NCBI GenBank assembly: GCA_020024555.1
Contig: JAHHTQ010000018.1
Coordinates: 1 to 38,214 of the forward strand
Source of the DNA: Angelakisella sp.
GTDB taxonomy: Bacteria > Bacillota > Clostridia > Oscillospirales > Ruminococcaceae
Direction of reading: 5' to 3'
DNA: 38,214 nucleotides
Below, one piece after another: positions 34,509 through 38,214 of the stretch (the stretch's first letter is position 1; every line of letters begins with the position of its first letter). Made by a program: the position numbers and the translations under genes. The notes under the pieces were generated by a model. It had not been told where the DNA came from. It worked only from the letters and a program-made list of their open reading frames with translations, and ran no database searches.

Positions 34509-35687
34509 ATGGCGCAAACTTTTGAAAGTATTATGAAATATCCAACAGCTACCGATACCGAAATTAAATCCGCTATGGACAAAGCTGTGGAAATTGTAAG
34601 AAAAAACCTTGTTGACTTTACAGATATGTTCCCTGCCCACGCAACAAAAAACAATATTTATCCAAAAACCGAAAATACCGACTGGACAGAGGGTTTCTGG
34701 ACAGGTCAGGTATGGATTGCCTACGAAATGACACATGATGAGGCTTTCAAAAAGACCGGTGAAGCCCATATTCAAAGCTTTCTACACAGAATTAAAAACA
34801 AAATATGTGTAAACCACCACGATATGGGATTTTTGTTCAGTCTTTCCTGTGTTGCCGGCTACAAACTTACAGGCAACGAAGATGCAAAAGAGGCGGCTAT
34901 CCTTGCTGCCGATAATCTAGCCAGTCGATATCGTGAAGTTGGTCACTTCCTGCAAGCATGGGGAAACATTGATGACCCTGCTGAATACAGACTTATCATT
35001 GACTGTTTGCTTAACCTACCTATACTTTACTGGACATCGGAAGTTACAGGAGACAAGTCTTACGCTCACAAAGCCGAAAATCATATTGAAACAGCTATGA
35101 AATGTGTGCTTCGTCCTGATAACTCAACATATCACACACACTACATAGACCTAAAAACAGGTGAACCTACAACAGGAGTAACAAGACAGGGTAACCGTAA
35201 CGATTCAGCATGGGCAAGAGGTCAGGCTTGGGGAATTTATGGTACTGCCCTCAGCTACAAATATCTAAAAAAAGCTGAATATATCGGGCAATTCAGAAAA
35301 GTAACAGACTACTTTATCGAACATCTTCCTGATGACCTTGTTCCGTACTGGGATTTCGACTTTGATACCGGAAGTTCCGAGCCACGTGACTCCTCTGCCG
35401 CCGCTATCGCTATCTGCGGTATGCTTGAAATGAGCAAATATCTCGAAAAAGAAGAAGCGGAAAAATATACAGAAATCGCTAAGAAAATGCTTAAAGCTCT
35501 TATTAAGCACTGCGCAAACAAAGATTACAACACATGTAACGGTCTGCTTAAACATGGCGTATATTGCAGAAAATCCAAATTTAACCCTTGCCGTGACAGA
35601 GGTGTTGACGAGTGTAACACTTGGGGCGACTACTTCTATATGGAAGCTCTTATAAGACTTCTTAAAGATTGGGAAATTTACTGGTAA
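34509..35687 (+). CDS. Unsaturated glucuronyl hydrolase, GH88
   Basis: Removes the 4,5-unsaturated uronic acid from disaccharides made by lyases such as the PL8 enzyme of this locus. The 392-residue product has the alpha/alpha-six-barrel family features WTEGFWTGQVWIAYE, VNHHDMGFLFSLS and LIIDCLLNLPILYW. Asp105 and Asp165 lie at the positions of the two catalytic acids (60 apart; 61 in the Bacillus enzyme). Further parts are TRQGNRNDSAWARGQAWGIYG, YWDFDFD, RDSSAAAIAICGM and DECNTWGDYFYMEAL. Cytoplasmic, no signal peptide. It has AAAGGAG 8 bases before the ATG. Third gene of the plus-strand operon, 24 bases after the sulfatase. Confidence 0.93.
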   Translation: MAQTFESIMKYPTATDTEIKSAMDKAVEIVRKNLVDFTDMFPAHATKNNIYPKTENTDWTEGFWTGQVWIAYEMTHDEAFKKTGEAHIQSFLHRIKNKICVNHHDMGFLFSLSCVAGYKLTGNEDAKEAAILAADNLASRYREVGHFLQAWGNIDDPAEYRLIIDCLLNLPILYWTSEVTGDKSYAHKAENHIETAMKCVLRPDNSTYHTHYIDLKTGEPTTGVTRQGNRNDSAWARGQAWGIYGTALSYKYLKKAEYIGQFRKVTDYFIEHLPDDLVPYWDFDFDTGSSEPRDSSAAAIAICGMLEMSKYLEKEEAEKYTEIAKKMLKALIKHCANKDYNTCNGLLKHGVYCRKSKFNPCRDRGVDECNTWGDYFYMEALIRLLKDWEIYW

Positions 35688-35697
35688 TCACATATAA

Positions 35698-35889
35698 CCA
35701 TCTAAGAATAAGACCGAAAACGGTGGAGACTCAATGTGCGAGACATTGAATAACATTAAAACAAAAGAAAACAATATTCATTTTGTAGACAGTGATAATT
35801 ACTATTGATGGGAAGTTTACTTTTTCCCTTTGGTTAAGGAAACGGAAGAACACCGTGGCAAAATACAGAAAATCGTAGGTAGATATTAA
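35698..35889 (+). pseudogene. Eroded coding remnant with one in-frame TGA
   Basis: One frame after the GH88 stop reads as protein-like sequence, ETLNNIKTKENNIHFVDSDNYY, then TGA (35806-35808), then WEVYFFPLVKETEEHRGKIQ and KIVGRY before a TAA at 35887. It has no start codon with a ribosome site. The sequence is more coding-like and less A/T-rich than other gaps here. I do not recognise the family. It is most simply the tail of a lost gene; small hairpins in it (TCAATGT with ACATTGA at 35731-35749) could alternatively belong to an RNA. Confidence 0.35.
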
Positions 35890-35905
35890 TATACAAAGAG
35901 TATAA

Positions 35906-35943
35906 AAAAGAGGAGCAGTTTTTATATAAACCACTCCTCTTTT
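35906..35943. terminator. Bidirectional terminator between the GH88 operon and the second AraC gene
   Basis: AAAAGAGGAG (35906-35915) pairs with CTCCTCTTTT (35934-35943), with T-rich sequence after the stem on both strands. It lies between converging genes and serves both. Confidence 0.88.
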
Positions 35944-35969
35944 ATTTTTCCTATTTTTAAATACTTATG

Positions 35970-38174
35970 CTAGTTATCTGTGTTGTTCATCTTATTTTCT
36001 ATATATAGTTTTGGCGATATATTCATATATTTTCTGAAAACACGTATAAAACTGTTTGCGCTGTTAAAACCGACCATCAGACTTAAATCCTGAATTTTAA
36101 TATTCGGCTGTTCATTAAGTATTTCGCAAGCTTTTTGAATACGATATTTGTTCAAGAAATTCTTATAATTATCCAAATTGTATTTCTTAAATATACTACT
36201 GCAATATGGAGCTGTTATATTACAATGCTCCGCAATATCGGTAAGCATTATGTCATCATTATAATTTTCGTAAATAAACGAAAGCATCTTTTTATATATT
36301 GTTTCGTCATTTGTTGATATATTGTTTTTTATTGTATTGATAATTGAACTTATATAATTTCGCAAAGTTTGATAAATATTGTTATTATTCCAATTCGCAT
36401 ATAGATTAATAACGTCTATTTCCTGATTTATCATTGCTTGCGGAGTAGTTTTTAGTTCCTGAAAACAACGCATAATTGTATTTATAAGCGCATAAGTAAA
36501 GTTTCTCTGAACATCGTGCGACAGATTTGCCGATAAATTTTCCTGTATTATTTTATCAAATATCACAAGGGCTATATCTTTACCGTTAATAATTGCCTGT
36601 ATAAGTCTGCTTTCAAGCGCCAATGGATAATAATAACTTGCGTTCGGTATGGATTCTATATCTTTTAAAGTTAAAATTTCATTTTCTGCCAGTTGATATT
36701 TATAATCCATAATATTAACGGCTTCTTCATAGCATAAGTTTAACTTCAACACGCTTTCTTTGATACTGCTCATTGCAATATACATATTAAATGTTATTTC
36801 TTCCATTTGGAGTATATTGTTAAGTATAGCTTTAAGTTCGCTTTGTTCAGAAGTTTGCATAACTATTGTCAGCGCATTGTTATTTGTACCTATGCAATAA
36901 ATATTATATTTATCTTCAAGTTCTTTAATATACATATATATAATATTCTTCTGTAAATTTAAATATAAATCTATTACATTTTCCTGTTTATATTCAAATG
37001 AAAATTCTATTAAAGCCAAGCAATATTTTGCTTCCATTTCTTCCGAAGTAAGCGGACAATCCAAATCAGGTATGGTAAACAGCAGTTCTCTGTAATAATT
37101 TTGTTTTTCTAATTTTTTTCTTGTCAGTTCATTTTCGGATAATTCATCATACAGCGTATCTATTTGTTGCATATTTTCTTTTATTAACTGAAATTCATCT
37201 ATAAATTTTTCATTCGGTATATTAATATTTTCCAATGTATCTTTTATTGGAGAATATAGCCACTTAAAAATCTTAAAAAACAGGAAAGATGAAAATGATA
37301 ACATCAAAAACAGCGCGATAAGATTTATAAATAAAATTCTATAACCGCTATCTTTCATATAATCATATTTATAAATTATCTGAATAGGCAAACTGTTTAA
37401 CTTTACGCTGAAAAAATCATTTATATTGTAATTAATATAGGAAAAGTGTTCTTTGTTTAAAATTTCATCATCTTTATATTTATTATAAAAATTTTCCATT
37501 TTGGAAATTACATTATCATTTTTGTTATTATAAGCTATCAGTGAACTATTAAAAAGCACACAATAACCTAATTTAGATATAGCATAAACAAAGTTTGTGG
37601 CAGGTGTGGATATAATATAAATCAAATCGGTATTTTTATCAAACATAACAAAGCAAAAATATTTTAACACTTCTTTTTTATATATAGGAATCAGTTTTAA
37701 CCTTACATCTTCATCTGCAATTTTTACACAGGTTTCTTTTATTTCATTGTCTATTACAGTGTTTGTATATTTTATATAATCTTCATATTTAAAAGTACCT
37801 ATCGGAGATATAATATGATTCATATTTTTATCAGTTACCATTATATCATTTATAGATAAATAATATGTAGTACTTATTTTTTTTAAATTATCATAAACTT
37901 TCTTCAAAATAAAATAAAAATCGTCATTTTTCTTCGACAAATTATCTATTCCCTCAATATTTTTTATATCATTAAAACACTGCAAAATATAATTTGTATT
38001 CACATTACCGATTTCCGTTTTTGAAATTATAGAGTTCTGAATTAAATTCTTATTATTACTGTGATTGATTAATAACACCAATGAAGAAAACAAAAAAATT
38101 AAACAAATTGTGAATATGCCAATTAATATTATTAAGGAACTTTGTAATTTTTTCTTATATCTACCTTTATTCAT
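35970..38174 (-). CDS. Second membrane-spanning AraC-family regulator
   Basis: A 734-residue sensor-regulator with the same plan as the one in the operon. TM1 is about 13-36, an extracellular sensor about 37-278, TM2 about 280-300. A HAMP-like linker with a coiled coil (YDELSENELTRKKLEKQNYY) follows, then a C-terminal AraC HTH pair (DDIMLTDIAEHCNITAPYCSSIF and IKIQDLSLMVGFNSANSFIRVF). The two proteins are clearly diverged in the sensor part. AAAGGAG lies 5-6 bases before the ATG. It is convergent with the GH88 operon. It may control that operon, or a locus beyond the right edge; the window cannot decide. Confidence 0.88.
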   Translation of the reverse strand: MNKGRYKKKLQSSLIILIGIFTICLIFLFSSLVLLINHSNNKNLIQNSIISKTEIGNVNTNYILQCFNDIKNIEGIDNLSKKNDDFYFILKKVYDNLKKISTTYYLSINDIMVTDKNMNHIISPIGTFKYEDYIKYTNTVIDNEIKETCVKIADEDVRLKLIPIYKKEVLKYFCFVMFDKNTDLIYIISTPATNFVYAISKLGYCVLFNSSLIAYNNKNDNVISKMENFYNKYKDDEILNKEHFSYINYNINDFFSVKLNSLPIQIIYKYDYMKDSGYRILFINLIALFLMLSFSSFLFFKIFKWLYSPIKDTLENINIPNEKFIDEFQLIKENMQQIDTLYDELSENELTRKKLEKQNYYRELLFTIPDLDCPLTSEEMEAKYCLALIEFSFEYKQENVIDLYLNLQKNIIYMYIKELEDKYNIYCIGTNNNALTIVMQTSEQSELKAILNNILQMEEITFNMYIAMSSIKESVLKLNLCYEEAVNIMDYKYQLAENEILTLKDIESIPNASYYYPLALESRLIQAIINGKDIALVIFDKIIQENLSANLSHDVQRNFTYALINTIMRCFQELKTTPQAMINQEIDVINLYANWNNNNIYQTLRNYISSIINTIKNNISTNDETIYKKMLSFIYENYNDDIMLTDIAEHCNITAPYCSSIFKKYNLDNYKNFLNKYRIQKACEILNEQPNIKIQDLSLMVGFNSANSFIRVFRKYMNISPKLYIENKMNNTDN

Positions 38175-38214
38175 CTTTACTCCTTTTTTTCAAAAAAATC
38201 ATACTATATTATTT

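Noticed and set aside
35806..35808. Selenocysteine reading of the in-frame TGA
   Set aside because: No start codon, no known selenoprotein motif and no convincing SECIS hairpin directly downstream; a lost gene tail is simpler.

Overview
The window looks like a stretch of an AT-rich, low-GC Gram-positive chromosome (Bacillota, probably a host-associated Clostridia). The basis is the hprK / PHP phosphoesterase / murB / whiA block, strong AGGAGG-type ribosome sites, LplABC-type sugar transport and sulfatases of the anaerobe type. No tRNA, rRNA or CRISPR array was seen.

Positions 1 to about 11630 look like an integrated mobilizable element with a defence cargo. From the left edge on the minus strand it has a large serine recombinase that runs off the window, a small accessory ORF, a MobC-like accessory protein and an HUH relaxase that appears broken (one frameshift and no ordinary start codon at its ribosome site), a possible oriT and a RepA-like AAA ATPase. 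A DUF6076-like gene lies on the plus strand. Then comes a tightly overlapping HpaII-type restriction operon (small HTH regulator, Vsr, C5-cytosine methylase, HpaII endonuclease), followed by a membrane-anchored coiled-coil protein and a DUF4238 protein. The right junction seems to lie in the last codons of rlmD (rumA family), a gene type known as an integration target.

Positions about 11630 to 21400 look like core chromosome. A minus-strand block holds hprK, a PHP phosphoesterase, murB, whiA, an SdpI-like membrane protein and rlmD. Plus-strand genes encode a bacteriohemerythrin, a Cache-type diguanylate cyclase and an unknown protein with a possible zinc site.

Positions about 21570 to 38170 form a glycosaminoglycan (chondroitin/dermatan sulfate, possibly hyaluronan) utilization locus. 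A minus-strand operon encodes two LplB/LplC-type permeases, a lipoprotein binding protein, a membrane AraC regulator, a PL8 chondroitin ABC-type lyase and a Cys-type sulfatase. The divergent plus-strand operon encodes a DUF1961 (YesU-like) protein, a second sulfatase and a GH88 unsaturated glucuronyl hydrolase. A second membrane AraC regulator closes the window. The lyase, both sulfatases and the GH88 all lack a visible signal peptide, so the model is import of sulfated oligosaccharides by the ABC transporter followed by lyase cleavage, desulfation and removal of the unsaturated uronic acid in the cytoplasm. Two or three TTTGCATA-like repeats next to a clean sigma-A promoter in the divergent region are candidate AraC operators.
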